From Blautia wexlerae (GTDB lineage: Bacteria > Bacillota > Clostridia > Lachnospirales > Lachnospiraceae), in NCBI RefSeq assembly GCF_013300825.1, contig NZ_JAAIMY010000027.1, positions 1 to 41,536 on the forward strand: a stretch of 41,536 nucleotides of DNA. The letters are read 5' to 3'. The translations under genes and the position numbers were made by a program. This document shows, piece after piece, positions 1 to 7,051 of the stretch; within the stretch, counting starts at the first letter, position 1, and every line of letters starts with the position of its first letter. The notes under the pieces were generated by a model. That model worked only from the letters and a program-made list of their open reading frames with translations, was not told the origin of the DNA and ran no database searches.

Positions 1-23
1 ATCCCGCATAAAATCAAGGTATA

Positions 24-437
24 TTAGAATGTAGAATTTACTTTTTCATTCAAGCTTTCTTCGTTATTGGTGAATGCCCCAAAGTAGGGTTTCATAATCA
101 GTAATGACAGAAGATTGAGCAAAGCACCAATTCCAAAGGCCAGTAATAATCCATGTGTGACGGTAGCATTTGCCTCATTCTGCTTTCTCTGTCCAAGATA
201 CCCTGCAATCATTACATTCACGCCAACGCCGATCCAGATAGATGTCGCATTCATCAAAGTTGTAATGGGAAACGACAGGGAAACCGCCGTCAAAGCATTT
301 TCACTCAGCCGCGCTACAAACGCGCTGTCTATCAGATTATAGGAATATTGCAGAAACATGGAAATCAGCGGCGGTATCGACATTTGCCAGATGAGTTTTC
401 CAACGGGCGCAACCGCCATTTTGTTATTGGTTTGCAT
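24..437 (-). pseudogene. MATE-family efflux protein, N-terminal fragment
   Basis: The 137 residues from the ATG at 437 match the start of a MATE multidrug/cation antiporter: a short cytoplasmic lead, then the hallmark stretch ISMFLQYSYNLIDSAFVARL and three hydrophobic segments ending at LLSLLIMKPYFGAF. MATE proteins are normally about 450 residues with 12 helices. Here the frame leaves the family pattern after AFTNNEESLNE and stops at 24-26, so only about the first quarter is present and it cannot be a working pump. The start overlaps the end of the nitroreductase remnant by 14 nt, so the two were probably one operon. Something cut the gene near the left edge of the window. Family assignment is secure; the cause of the truncation is not visible. 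Confidence 0.8.
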
Positions 438-711
438 GCTTTCCCTCTTCTCCACAAATTGTCCGAACAATATAGTTTTGTTTGCGTGCTGCGTGCTGAC
501 CGGCTTCCTGGGCAGGATAGCCCAATGCAATCGCCCGCCTATATTTGGAGTCTGTAATTGCAATGATGGTTGGAGATTGATGTCCTCCGCCGGTAGGAGC
601 GTAAGTCCCTGCTTCCAGTACAGCGTCCAAAACCTTGGAAGGGACAGGTTCCGATTTATAAGCCCGTACACTACGGCGTGTCTTGATAAGAGACAAAAAT
701 TTTTTTTCCAT
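424..711 (-). pseudogene. nitroreductase-family protein with internal deletion
   Basis: From the ATG at 711 the protein starts MEKKFLSLIKTRRSVRAYKS, the FMN-phosphate-binding start of the nitroreductase family (RRSVR motif). It continues through YAPTGGGHQSPTIIAI to about residue 57. It then jumps straight to IALGYPAQE...KQNYIVR, which is the family's C-terminal end. About 80-90 central residues, including much of the flavin pocket, are missing, while the reading frame stays open to 424. Intact members are about 170-200 residues; this one is 95. It is the first gene behind the promoter at 845-873 and overlaps the MATE fragment. The remaining protein is unlikely to be an active flavoenzyme. That the deletion is internal is seen directly; loss of function is inference. 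Confidence 0.75.
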
Positions 712-755
712 ACAGATATAGTCCTCCATTCTGCTAATACTTCCGAGATACAGGC

Positions 756-796
756 AACAAAAAAGCCACACAACTATCACAAGATAGCTGTGTGGC
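756..796 (-). terminator. leader hairpin with U-tract upstream of nitroreductase remnant
   Basis: On the minus strand GCCACACAGCTATC / GATAGTTGTGTGGC form a near-perfect 14-bp stem with a 4-nt loop, followed directly by TTTTTTG. This is a textbook intrinsic terminator. It lies about 40 nt downstream of the expected start of transcription and about 45 nt before the nitroreductase start, so it would act as a leader terminator (attenuator) rather than a gene-end terminator. Confidence 0.75.
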
Positions 797-844
797 AAAA
801 AGATGACCGAATCCGGAAAAGTCCACTAAAATTTTGCGTTTATT

Positions 845-873
845 ATTATAGCGAACTTGAAGGAGACTGTCAA
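845..873 (-). promoter_or_regulatory. consensus sigma-A promoter (minus strand)
   Basis: Read on the minus strand, TTGACA (873-868) and TATAAT (850-845) are both perfect consensus and are separated by exactly 17 bp. It faces the leader terminator and the nitroreductase/MATE pair. This is the strongest promoter match in the window. Confidence 0.85.
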
Positions 874-919
874 GCATCAATCATTACGGAATTGTGGTGG
901 CTGTCTGTTGTTTTTTGTG

Positions 920-1105
920 TTACTTTATGGCACATGAGAAATTCTGTCTGGTTTTGTACTCGTAGTGAGTGGGCATGTTCTCCCATTGGGAGGCCACCCA
1001 CCAGTCCAATTCATTCAGTACGATATTGGATAGGATGCCGCCCTGCGGCGTTCCCTTAGTCGGGTAATCGCAGCTCATAGCTGGCTGGTTACCGACTCTG
1101 CCTCT
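920..1105 (-). pseudogene. group II intron reverse transcriptase/maturase fragment
   Basis: The minus-strand frame ending at the TAA at 920-922 reads DYPTKGTPQGGILSNIVLNE followed by LDWWVASQWENMPTHYEYKT. The TPQGGILS...LNELD block is the RT motif that follows the YxDD palm segment in LtrA-type group II intron proteins. Only about 60 residues remain. The frame is closed upstream by a stop at 1106-1108 and shifts off the family after EYKTRQNF, and neither the YADD motif nor the maturase and endonuclease domains are present. It lies directly upstream of the nitroreductase promoter, suggesting old intron insertion and decay here. Assignment rests on the motif alone. Confidence 0.75.
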
Positions 1106-1307
1106 TTAACAACAGTTATATGTAATTTGACAACATTGATTAGAACTTTTACATTTAGGGGAAAATAGCGGAAATTATTCGGATAGCATTACTACTAATT
1201 TTTACTCTTGTTTTATTGCTGCAACAGAATATAACAGCAATCAATCGTCAGGTATTTTTCATAGGTAATTCATTTCTGTTATAATTCCATATACGGATTT
1301 TCAGAAT

Positions 1308-1774
1308 CTACAAGTCCGACAATTGTTTTGCAACCCCAATCCGCGCTATTCGCATCTGGAGTTCATCCTGCGCAGCAAGTACACGCTCGCGATTGAAAGT
1401 CCGTAACCTCTGCTCCTTTTTCATGATTATCAAATCAAATACAATAAATCTGCATGTACCATTTGGCAATAAAGGATATACACCTATTACATCTGACCCA
1501 TCTTCTTTTATGCCTAACAAATGAACAATTATTTTTTTACATCCAGACTTATCCATTTGGTATTTTCACATTCATCACAAAATACCTTCTCCTTACAGTG
1601 AGTTAACGCTTTCTGTTCAGCTATTAACTTTTGCTTCTCTGCACGAATACGCTCCAGAAGAACGGAAGCCGGCTCATCATTTGGGTCTTGTGGTACAAGT
1701 TTACCTTGTACTGCCCATTGGAGAATTGATTTTTTCAGGGCATCAGGAAAATTATTTTGTAATACATAATACAT
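1308..1774 (-). pseudogene. chimeric remnant: HsdS conserved region joined to TOTE-type AEP primase fragment
   Basis: From about 1760 the frame reads [20 protein letters not shown] and then [20 protein letters not shown], the conserved coiled-coil region of type I restriction specificity subunits. After KLIAE the sequence switches to [15 protein letters not shown], and in a second frame to DGSDVIGVYPLLPNGTCRFI followed by VFDFDNHEKGAEVTDF in a third. This part resembles the archaeo-eukaryotic primase domain of TOTE conflict-system proteins (cysteine cluster, then the acidic FDFD catalytic strand). I see two frameshifts: one base missing in a seven-A run near 1530, and one base missing in TTTGATTTGAT near 1437. 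The last part, ending IARIGVAKQLSDL, I do not recognise. The HsdS half is secure; the primase half is from memory of the family. Confidence 0.6.
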
Positions 1775-2381
1775 TCAACGAATTTTCTTTTCCAACATAT
1801 TCTGCCAACTTTACTTCTGCTTCAAGGATTTTATCAACGATACGCTGTTGCTCAGACAATGGAGGTATTGGAATTAAAATTGTTCCTAACTTATCACCAG
1901 AAATATGAACAATAATATTTCCGGTAGCAAGATTAACCTTTCGTCCAACTATATACGGCGATGCCATAAGGTATGTGAAGTAAAGAGGATTCATTCCATG
2001 AGCTGTCCAATATGCCAGATCTCCGCCAGCTGCAATTAAATCATTCCCAAGATAAGCCACAGCATTGACTATATCAGGCTTATTCTCGCCGGCGAGAGTC
2101 ATAAGAATATCGCCGTAAGAGAAATGCTTGCATCGTTCAAATAAATCTTCTGAAACAAACGAAACCGCTTGATTGAAAGACGTGTGATATGTTGTGTATA
2201 GCTCTTCGTAGCGTACGCAAGGTTTTCCAAATTCAATGGTTTCGGCTCTTTTTATTCCACTTCCTCGGACAATACTTCCGATGGAACTAATTCTCACCCA
2301 CTCCCAACTATCCGGAATCTCAAACGGTACTTCATCCGCAATACATACCGGCTCGTTCTTTCCAATCTTCTCATAAAGCAA
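1752..2381 (-). pseudogene. hsdS: type I restriction-modification specificity subunit HsdS fragment
   Basis: The frame contains YEKIGKNEP...PFEIPDSWEWVR, a common entry into an HsdS target-recognition domain. One full TRD follows (GSGIKRAETIEFGKPCVRYE to VHISGDKLGTILIPIPPL), then SEQQRIVDKILEAEVKLAEY, the conserved helix region. HsdS subunits pick the DNA target for the HsdM methylase and HsdR nuclease. They normally have two such halves in about 400 residues. Here the N-terminal helix before the first TRD is missing, the first possible start is a weak TTG, and a frameshift at 1752-1774 separates it from the next conserved region. No hsdM or hsdR is in the window. Probably an inactive cassette; such fragments can serve as donors for TRD shuffling. 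Confidence 0.8.
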
Positions 2382-2385
2382 ATTA

Positions 2386-2417
2386 TTGATACTTAATAAA
2401 GCAATATATGTTATACT
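2386..2417 (+). promoter_or_regulatory. probable extended -10 promoter of the PPOX gene
   Basis: TG at 2409-2410, one base, then TATACT at 2412-2417 form an extended -10 element. TTGATA at 2386-2391 is a possible -35 but is 20 bp away. It is placed 60 bp before the PPOX start and overlaps the broken 5' end of the hsdS fragment on the other strand. Confidence 0.5.
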
Positions 2418-2477
2418 AAGAATAGTTGTAATTTATTATAAGTATCTGATAAACAGTTAAGGCAGGAGGATTATACC

Positions 2478-2870
2478 ATGGAACGAGTAGTAAATTTTTT
2501 GAAAGAAGCAGAAATATATTATTTGGCAACAGTGGAAGGAGATCAGCCAAGGGTAAGACCTTTTGGAACAGCACATATTTTTGAGGGAAAATTGTATATT
2601 CAGACCGGTAAGGTGAAGGATGTTTCAAAACAGATTCATGCAAATCCAAAGGTGGAAATCTGTGCATTTAAGAATGGAGAGTGGCTTCGTGTAGCAGGAG
2701 AACTTGTAGAAGATAATAGAAGAGAAGCAAGACAGTCTATGCTTGATGCTTATCCATCTTTACAGAATATGTACTCAGCAGATGATGGAAATACAGAGGT
2801 GTTCTATTTTAAGAATGCGACAGCTACATTTTCATCATTTACACATGAGCCGGAAGTAGTGAAGTTCTAA
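2478..2870 (+). CDS. pyridoxamine 5'-phosphate oxidase (PPOX) family flavin-binding protein
   Basis: This 130-residue protein has the small split-barrel fold signature of PPOX-like proteins: an N-terminal helix (MERVVNFLKEAEIYYLATVE), the strand GDQPRVRPFGTAHIFEGKLY, then TGKVKDVSKQIHANPKVEIC. The family binds FMN or F420/haem-type cofactors and often acts as a small oxidoreductase; the substrate is not predictable. Length is normal for stand-alone members. AGGAGG sits 9 nt before the ATG at 2478, which fixes the start. The promoter at 2386-2417 probably drives it. The PAS gene follows within 55 nt with no terminator between, so the two may be co-transcribed. Confidence 0.9.
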   Translation: MERVVNFLKEAEIYYLATVEGDQPRVRPFGTAHIFEGKLYIQTGKVKDVSKQIHANPKVEICAFKNGEWLRVAGELVEDNRREARQSMLDAYPSLQNMYSADDGNTEVFYFKNATATFSSFTHEPEVVKF

Positions 2871-2922
2871 GGATAACATAAAATGGCAAAAAGTAAGAAG
2901 ACAAAAATACATAAAAAGATAG

Positions 2923-3288
2923 ATGGTCAGCTTTTATAAAAGTATTGTTGATCAGGACAGGGCATCCGTTGTTATATGCAATCTTAAGCATGAGATTATT
3001 TATATGAATCCGACAGCTGTTATTAGCTATGCGAAGCGAGGTGGCGATAAACTTATTGGAAGAAGACTGTTAGATTGTCATAATCCAGAATCAAGAGATA
3101 AAACACAGCAGGTAGTGGACTGGTTTGCAGTAGATGAAAGTCATAATATCATTTATACTTTTCACAATGAGAAACAGAATAAAGATGTTTATATGGTGGC
3201 ACTCAGAGATGATGGGAAGTTGATAGGATATTATGAGAAACATGAATATCGAAATGCAGAGACTATGAAACAATACGATTTGTGGTGA
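2923..3288 (+). CDS. PAS-domain sensory protein
   Basis: A 121-residue single-domain protein: FYKSIVDQDRASVVICNLKH then EIIYMNPTAV (the typical PAS strand-turn), a helix ending GRRLLDCHNPES, and the late strands VYMVALRDDGKLIGYYEKHE. It has no output domain, so it is a stand-alone sensor or binding protein; the ligand is unknown. It looks complete for this family. A lysine-rich 18-codon frame with its own ATG (2883-2939) overlaps its start and could be a translation-coupling leader, since no good ribosome site precedes 2923. It may be co-transcribed with the PPOX gene upstream; the DUF4186 gene begins 5 nt after its stop. Confidence 0.8.
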   Translation: MVSFYKSIVDQDRASVVICNLKHEIIYMNPTAVISYAKRGGDKLIGRRLLDCHNPESRDKTQQVVDWFAVDESHNIIYTFHNEKQNKDVYMVALRDDGKLIGYYEKHEYRNAETMKQYDLW

Positions 3289-3292
3289 TGAT

Positions 3293-3617
3293 ATGACGAA
3301 GGATGAATGGTACAAACAGTTGTTTGAGCGACTGGATAATTCTAAGTTTCGAAGCAGTTTCCATCTGAAGCAGAAGGATATTGATTACATAAACGAAAAA
3401 GGTTGCGGTCGTCCAGTGGACGACCCTGCGTAGCAGGAGCAACGACCGAGCCGGGAGGCAAGACATGGATACAATCAGACAACATGCAGAGGAGTTTATC
3501 GCAAAGAGAGAAGCTCCGGCGTATATAGCAAATGATGGCAAGCAGACACCAATGCGTGGAGGTAAAGGCAAAGACAGGGAATACTACGGATGCAACTGTT
3601 TATGCAGACTGGTATAA
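3293..3617 (+). pseudogene. DUF4186-family protein, split by a 61-nt insert and 3'-truncated
   Basis: The first part (3293-3403) reads MTKDEWYKQLFERLDNSKFR to KQKDIDYINEKG, the start of DUF4186 proteins. The second part restarts at the ATG 3465 with MDTIRQHAEDFIAKREAPAY and NDGKQTPMRG, which should follow directly. Between them are 61 foreign bases containing an in-frame TAG (3431-3433), then GGGAGG 6 nt before the new ATG. After MRGG (about 3562) the frame leaves the family and runs into phage-derived sequence, so the C-terminal third with its cysteines is gone. DUF4186 has no known function. The second half may be translated from the insert's own ribosome site, but the product would still be incomplete. 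Confidence 0.75.
3404..3464 (+). repeat. 61-nt structured palindromic insert
   Basis: The insert is G+C-rich against its surroundings and can fold as a three-way junction: outer stem GTTGC (3402-3406) / GCAAC (3439-3443), stem two GGTCGTCC (3407-3414) / GGACGACC (3418-3425), stem three CCTGC (3425-3429) / GCAGG (3433-3437). It ends in GGGAGG plus 6 nt before an ATG. It looks like a REP-type or other small interspersed element. No second copy was noticed in this window. Confidence 0.6.
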
Positions 3618-3717
3618 GTCGGTGTATCTGCCGGCTGCAGATCCGGTTTCTTTGCAGGCATCTGATAGTGGAAAGTCTGTTGTGGATGCTTCAGGAAATG
3701 GAAAAGCACTGAGCTGA
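3532..3717 (+). pseudogene. prophage structural protein, C-terminal fragment
   Basis: After the DUF4186 break, a frame reads TGNTTDATVYADWYKSVYLP then ADPVSLQASDSGKSVVDASG to a stop at 3717. I do not recognise it with certainty. It sits directly before a tail-chaperone-like gene, where a siphophage major tail or head-tail protein is expected. There is no convincing start, because the first residues belong to the shifted DUF4186 sequence. Treated as the last part of a phage structural gene left after a deletion. Confidence 0.4.
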
Positions 3718-3730
3718 GGAGGATTCAGAT

Positions 3731-4003
3731 ATGAGCATGATGAAGAAGATTGAGATTGACGGGAAGGCGGTTGCTTTTAAGGCTTCTGCCGCCATTCCGC
3801 GTATTTACAGGATTAAGTTCCAGAGGGATATCTACAAGGATTTATCTGTTCTGGAAAAGAGTATCGGGGACGGGGATCCGGAAAAGTCTTCCCTGGATCT
3901 GCTGACTATCGGGATGGTGAATGATATGTTTGTGGAGAGCAGGAATGATGAGTACAAAGGATGGAGAAAGGTTGCTACACAGGAGGATTTTGACAGGTTC
4001 TGA
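3731..4003 (+). pseudogene. phage tail assembly chaperone-like protein (deletion fusion)
   Basis: GAGGAGG lies 8 nt before the ATG at 3731. The first 55 residues (KIEIDGKAVAFKASAAIPRI, YRIKFQRDIYKDLSVLEKSI) fit the small protein that follows the tail tube gene in siphophages, the lambda gpG-like tail chaperone. The last 32 residues (TIGMVNDMFVESRNDEYKGW ... ATQEDFDRF) fit the next short frame, usually expressed by a -1 frameshift (gpGT-like). The two halves are joined with the middle missing, giving 90 residues. Probably non-functional. The assignment rests on gene order and remembered family patterns. Confidence 0.5.
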
Positions 4004-4016
4004 TTGGTGAAACATG

Positions 4017-4045
4017 ATGACAGGATAAGCGAAAAAAGGTATAAT
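4017..4045 (+). promoter_or_regulatory. promoter of the iron-sulfur flavoprotein gene
   Basis: ATGACA (4017-4022), a 17-bp spacer and a perfect TATAAT (4040-4045) stand 35 bp before the flavoprotein start. The promoter lies inside phage-derived surroundings, as expected of an independently expressed prophage cargo gene. Confidence 0.7.
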
Positions 4046-4079
4046 GATTTCATGAAATCAGAAACTGGAGGTAACATAC

Positions 4080-4604
4080 ATGAAAATCGTAATTATTAAC
4101 GGAAGTGCCAGAAGGGGAAACACGCTGACGGCGATTGACGCATTTATAAAAGGGGCGTCAGAAAAGAATGAGATTGAAATCATCCAACCAGACAGACTTC
4201 ATATAGCACCTTGTAAGGGATGTGGGGCCTGTCAATGTTATAAAGGATGTATTGATCAGGATGATACAAATCCCACGATTGATAAAATTACTGCTGCAGA
4301 TGTGATTCTTTTTGCTACTCCGGTATATTGGTGGGGAATGTCTGCGCAGTTGAAACTTATTATTGATAAGTGCTACTGCCGCGGTTTGCAGCTGAAAAAT
4401 AAAAAAGTTGGAACAATCGTTGTGGGAGGATCCCCGGTGGACAGTATCCAGTATGAGTTAATTGACAAACAGTTCGATTGCATGGCGAAATATCTTTCAT
4501 GGGATATGATTTTCCAAAAATCATATTATGCAACAGCCAGTGATGAACTTGCAAAAAACAAGGATTCTATAAAAGAACTTGAAAATATTGGAAAAAACTT
4601 ATAA
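4080..4604 (+). CDS. iron-sulfur flavoprotein / NAD(P)H-dependent FMN reductase family
   Basis: A complete 174-residue flavodoxin-fold protein. The start MKIVIINGSARRGNTL is the FMN phosphate loop; APCKGCGACQCYKGC (about residues 42-56) is the compact cysteine motif that binds a 4Fe-4S cluster in iron-sulfur flavoproteins; FATPVYWWGMSAQLKLIIDK is the flavin-contact region. Such proteins shuttle electrons between ferredoxin or NAD(P)H and small acceptors, oxygen or quinone-like compounds in anaerobes. GGAGG lies 7 nt upstream of the ATG. It has its own promoter (4017-4045) and sits between two prophage tail fragments, yet it is the only intact gene among them. It may be a phage-carried extra gene, or may have arrived by separate insertion. 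Confidence 0.85.
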   Translation: MKIVIINGSARRGNTLTAIDAFIKGASEKNEIEIIQPDRLHIAPCKGCGACQCYKGCIDQDDTNPTIDKITAADVILFATPVYWWGMSAQLKLIIDKCYCRGLQLKNKKVGTIVVGGSPVDSIQYELIDKQFDCMAKYLSWDMIFQKSYYATASDELAKNKDSIKELENIGKNL

Positions 4605-4723
4605 AGCATATTTAAAGTTCCAGGTTTCAGGAAAGAAAAAAATAAAAATAATGATGAAAGCATTTGTCAGGATGGCAGGTGCTTTTTTTGTGCCTTTATT
4701 ATGGGATTTAGGGGGTGAGCCGT

Positions 4724-5512
4724 ATGGCAGGGAACAGAATTAAGGGGATCACTGTCGAGATTGGCGGCGATACCACGAAATTGCAGACTGCCCTGAAAGG
4801 GGTTAATACAGAAATCAGGAATACGCAGAGTCAGCTGAAGGATGTGGAGAAGCTTCTGAAGCTGGATCCGGGGGATGTGCTTACGTTTGCAGGAGGACAG
4901 GCCGATGAGGGACAGATCACCTGTATCACTTCCATCAGGCAGAGGATCGGGATTCACACGTTTACCAATGCTTCCGTGCATGAGATCGGGCAGACGAAGC
5001 AGATGACACTGTTTGAGGCAGTGGAACTGGATTTTGAAAAGAATCTGCTGTATTCCATCACCTTTGGGACTTCCAGTGTGACCATTACGAAGATCCGGAT
5101 CCCGGTGTTTAACATCGGACTGAATGAGAAGCTGGATGATACCACGTATACCGTACTGGAGGAACAGACACTGACAACGGAAAGTTTTACGTTCCTGGGG
5201 GATTATACGAAGTACGGGGAATTTATGGACGGACATGACGGATACTGGTATGGATTTTCCAATGAGCCGAATTCTTCCGGGGATGCGAAGATGGTGTGGA
5301 TCCGGATCTCCAAAAAGGATTATTCCTTTACGGAGAGAAGCTGGACACTGTCCAAGGCGAAGCTGTCGGAAGTGGGCACAAGGGCAAAGGACGGTTCCTA
5401 TCCAGAGCGGAATGTAAAATGCTGTGTGAGGAAGGGGTATCTATATGTGCCTTCTTATGATAAGAAGGGAGTTTATAAGATCAATACTGCTAATTCAGCG
5501 GATCTGTGCTGA
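4724..5512 (+). pseudogene. fusion of tape-measure N-terminus and tail-fibre/minor structural fragment
   Basis: GGGGGTG lies just before the ATG at 4724. Residues 1-50 (AGNRIKGITVEIGGDTTKLQ ... LKDVEKLLKLDP) are the conserved start of Firmicutes phage tail tape-measure proteins, normally over 700 residues. At about residue 51 the frame passes into an unrelated beta-rich sequence (MTLFEAVELDFEKNLLYSIT ... DGYWYGFSNEPNSSG ... KNVKCC-type end) that looks like a phage minor structural or tail-fibre protein. The frame is open for 262 residues, but this join cannot be original: a deletion of several kilobases has fused two genes. The start is taken at 4724 rather than 4715 because of the ribosome site. 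Confidence 0.6.
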
Positions 5513-5685
5513 GGACAGCGGTGATTTTTTTCTATATTTCCAATGAGGGTGTGAGTTTGTTGGAGAATGCAGGACATCTGGGGCTGCCGATCCCCAAGAA
5601 AATGAAAGAGGTTCTTGGTCAGTTGCATGATAAAAGTGAGGGAGACTCCGATGATGCATCAGAGGATGAGGAAGAAGGTGAGTGA
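5500..5685 (+). pseudogene. phage holin, C-terminal fragment
   Basis: In the frame ending at the TGA 5683-5685 the sequence reads RTAVIFFYISNEGVSLLENA then GHLGLPIPKKMKEVLGQL and an acidic tail. This is the last helix and cytoplasmic end of toxin-secretion/phage-lysis holins. The first two membrane helices are missing, and the frame starts inside the end of the preceding tail fragment. Holins form the membrane lesion that lets the endolysin out; this piece cannot. The endolysin remnant starts 2 nt after its stop, in the normal lysis-cassette order. Confidence 0.7.
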
Positions 5686-5687
5686 TT

Positions 5688-6021
5688 ATGGGATACAGTA
5701 ATAGTTCTTTGGTGGTGTACACGATGCTCAGTCCGAACCATTCCGGACTGAGAACGGAGCAGATTGACAGAATATCGCCGCACTGTGTAGTAGGTCAGTG
5801 TACAGCAGAAGGTCTGGGAGACTGGTTTCATAAATCATCTACCCAGGCTTCTTCAAATTATGGAAGGCGCGGGAACAGATACAGCGAAGACCGGGAAGTT
5901 TACCGGAGTTGGCGTGTTTACTATTGTAGAAGTGAAAAATGGTAAGGGTACTGTGAAAGGATGGGGAAAACTGAAATCCGGGGCTGGATGGATTAGTTTG
6001 GATTTTGGGAAGAGAGAGTGA
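5688..6021 (+). pseudogene. phage endolysin (amidase) with internal deletion and frameshift
   Basis: The ATG at 5688 starts GYSNSSLVVYTMLSPNHSGL then ISPHCVVGQCTAEGLGDWFH, the zinc-ligand region of Firmicutes N-acetylmuramoyl-L-alanine amidases (the PHCVVGQ histidine). After SSNYG the amidase pattern breaks off. In another frame (about 5870-6021) VFTIVEVKNGKGTVKGWGKL and KSGAGWISLDFGKRE follow, the C-terminal SH3-type wall-binding repeat. Most of the catalytic domain is deleted, and the two ends are joined out of frame. This is the last gene of the prophage remnant. Confidence 0.75.
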
Positions 6022-6037
6022 TTGTATAAGGCATAGG

Positions 6038-6080
6038 AAAAGCCTGCGGGAATGATATGTGTTCCGGCAGGCTTTGTTTT
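6038..6080 (+). terminator. intrinsic terminator at the right end of the prophage remnant
   Basis: AAAGCCTGC and GCAGGCTTT form a 9-bp stem, extended inward by GGAA/TTCC around one mismatch, and are followed by TGTTTT. It lies 17 nt after the endolysin stop. Read in the other direction there is no comparable U-tract. Confidence 0.7.
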
Positions 6081-6169
6081 AAGATAGATGGCTCCGAAGT
6101 ATGCTGGTTCGGTGTCGGTTCCTTACAAATCATTGTTTTGATAATTCGGTGGTATCCTCTTTGTGGATT

Positions 6170-7033
6170 TCAGAATTTGTTTCTCAGCTTTCGGTATTCT
6201 CTCGGCGAATATCCTTTCAACTTGTGAAAAAGCCGACTGAAATAAAGCTGGTTATCATATCCGACAATCTTAGAAATCTCATTGATGGAATAAGTTGTTG
6301 TTTCAAGTAACATCTGAGCATTGTTGATGCGGATTCCCACAATGAATTGCATTGGTGTAGAACCGGTATATTTTTTGAAATTTCGGATAAACCAGCTGAC
6401 ACTCATGCCTCGTGAGGCAGCATAATCATCAATATTGATATTTTGATTGTAGTTTTCACTGAAAAAGGTAACAGCATTATCCATCTCATGATCAAGATAT
6501 TCATTTTTTAATATGTGCTCTCTTGTCAGTTCCCGGTGGAAACTGATCAGAAGATGACGTAGCAAAAGGACAAGCATTTCCTCATAATTGTCTTGACAGC
6601 GTTGGAGCTCGATAATGATACGTTTGAAAATTTGTTCATATTCATTAGATGTACCCACTTGAAAGACACGTTCTTTATCCGGAAACCCATATTGACGTAA
6701 GATATTTTTCACATTGCTTCCTGTGAAGTGAATCCAGTATACTTCTGTCTTATCTTCTCCGTAATATTCATATTTTTGGAGTTCTTTCGGTCTGTACAGT
6801 ACAATGTTGCCGGCTGGAACAATCGTTTCATTATTTACATTATCAAAATGAAAATGCCCACAACCAGCAGTGATATATATAATCTGATAATCCAGACGAC
6901 CCCTTGGACGGTAGGTCGGAAGTTTGGGATGTCTGGAAAGACGGTAAGTACCACAGCTACCGACAATCAGCTGACGACTTTTGTCTTTGAAATCCATATG
7001 TGAGTGGTTCAAATAACCGGTGTTCAAATACAT
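6170..7033 (-). CDS. AraC-family transcriptional regulator (divergent from beta-galactosidase)
   Basis: A 287-residue regulator. Residues about 1-150 form a cupin-type sensor domain (YQIIYITAGCGHFHFDN ... IVPAGNIVLYRPKELQKYEY). Residues about 185-285 hold the two helix-turn-helix motifs of AraC/XylS proteins (NINIDDYAASRGMSVSWFIR; SINEISKIVGYDNQLYFSRL; ending GYSPREYRK). It is transcribed away from the lacZ gene, with a 199-bp shared upstream region, so it most likely senses a galactoside or its product and switches on lacZ and the symporter. The ATG at 7033 is preceded by AAAGAGGTGCTGTCC on the coding strand, a usable ribosome site. The inducer is not predictable. Confidence 0.92.
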   Translation of the reverse strand: MYLNTGYLNHSHMDFKDKSRQLIVGSCGTYRLSRHPKLPTYRPRGRLDYQIIYITAGCGHFHFDNVNNETIVPAGNIVLYRPKELQKYEYYGEDKTEVYWIHFTGSNVKNILRQYGFPDKERVFQVGTSNEYEQIFKRIIIELQRCQDNYEEMLVLLLRHLLISFHRELTREHILKNEYLDHEMDNAVTFFSENYNQNINIDDYAASRGMSVSWFIRNFKKYTGSTPMQFIVGIRINNAQMLLETTTYSINEISKIVGYDNQLYFSRLFHKLKGYSPREYRKLRNKF

Positions 7034-7051
7034 AGGACAGCACCTCTTTTC

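Noticed and set aside
3404..3464. tRNA-like gene in the 61-nt insert
   Set aside because: The three-stem fold superficially resembles part of a cloverleaf, but it is too short, and there is no T-arm consensus or acceptor stem.
3401..3470. Programmed translational bypass in the DUF4186 gene
   Set aside because: A stop shortly after the break and a hairpin resemble a hop element, but take-off and landing codons do not match, and the gene is truncated downstream anyway.
6728..7003. Plus-strand frame of 91 codons opposite the AraC gene
   Set aside because: It lies wholly inside the well-supported AraC gene on the other strand, has no ribosome site and shows no family pattern.
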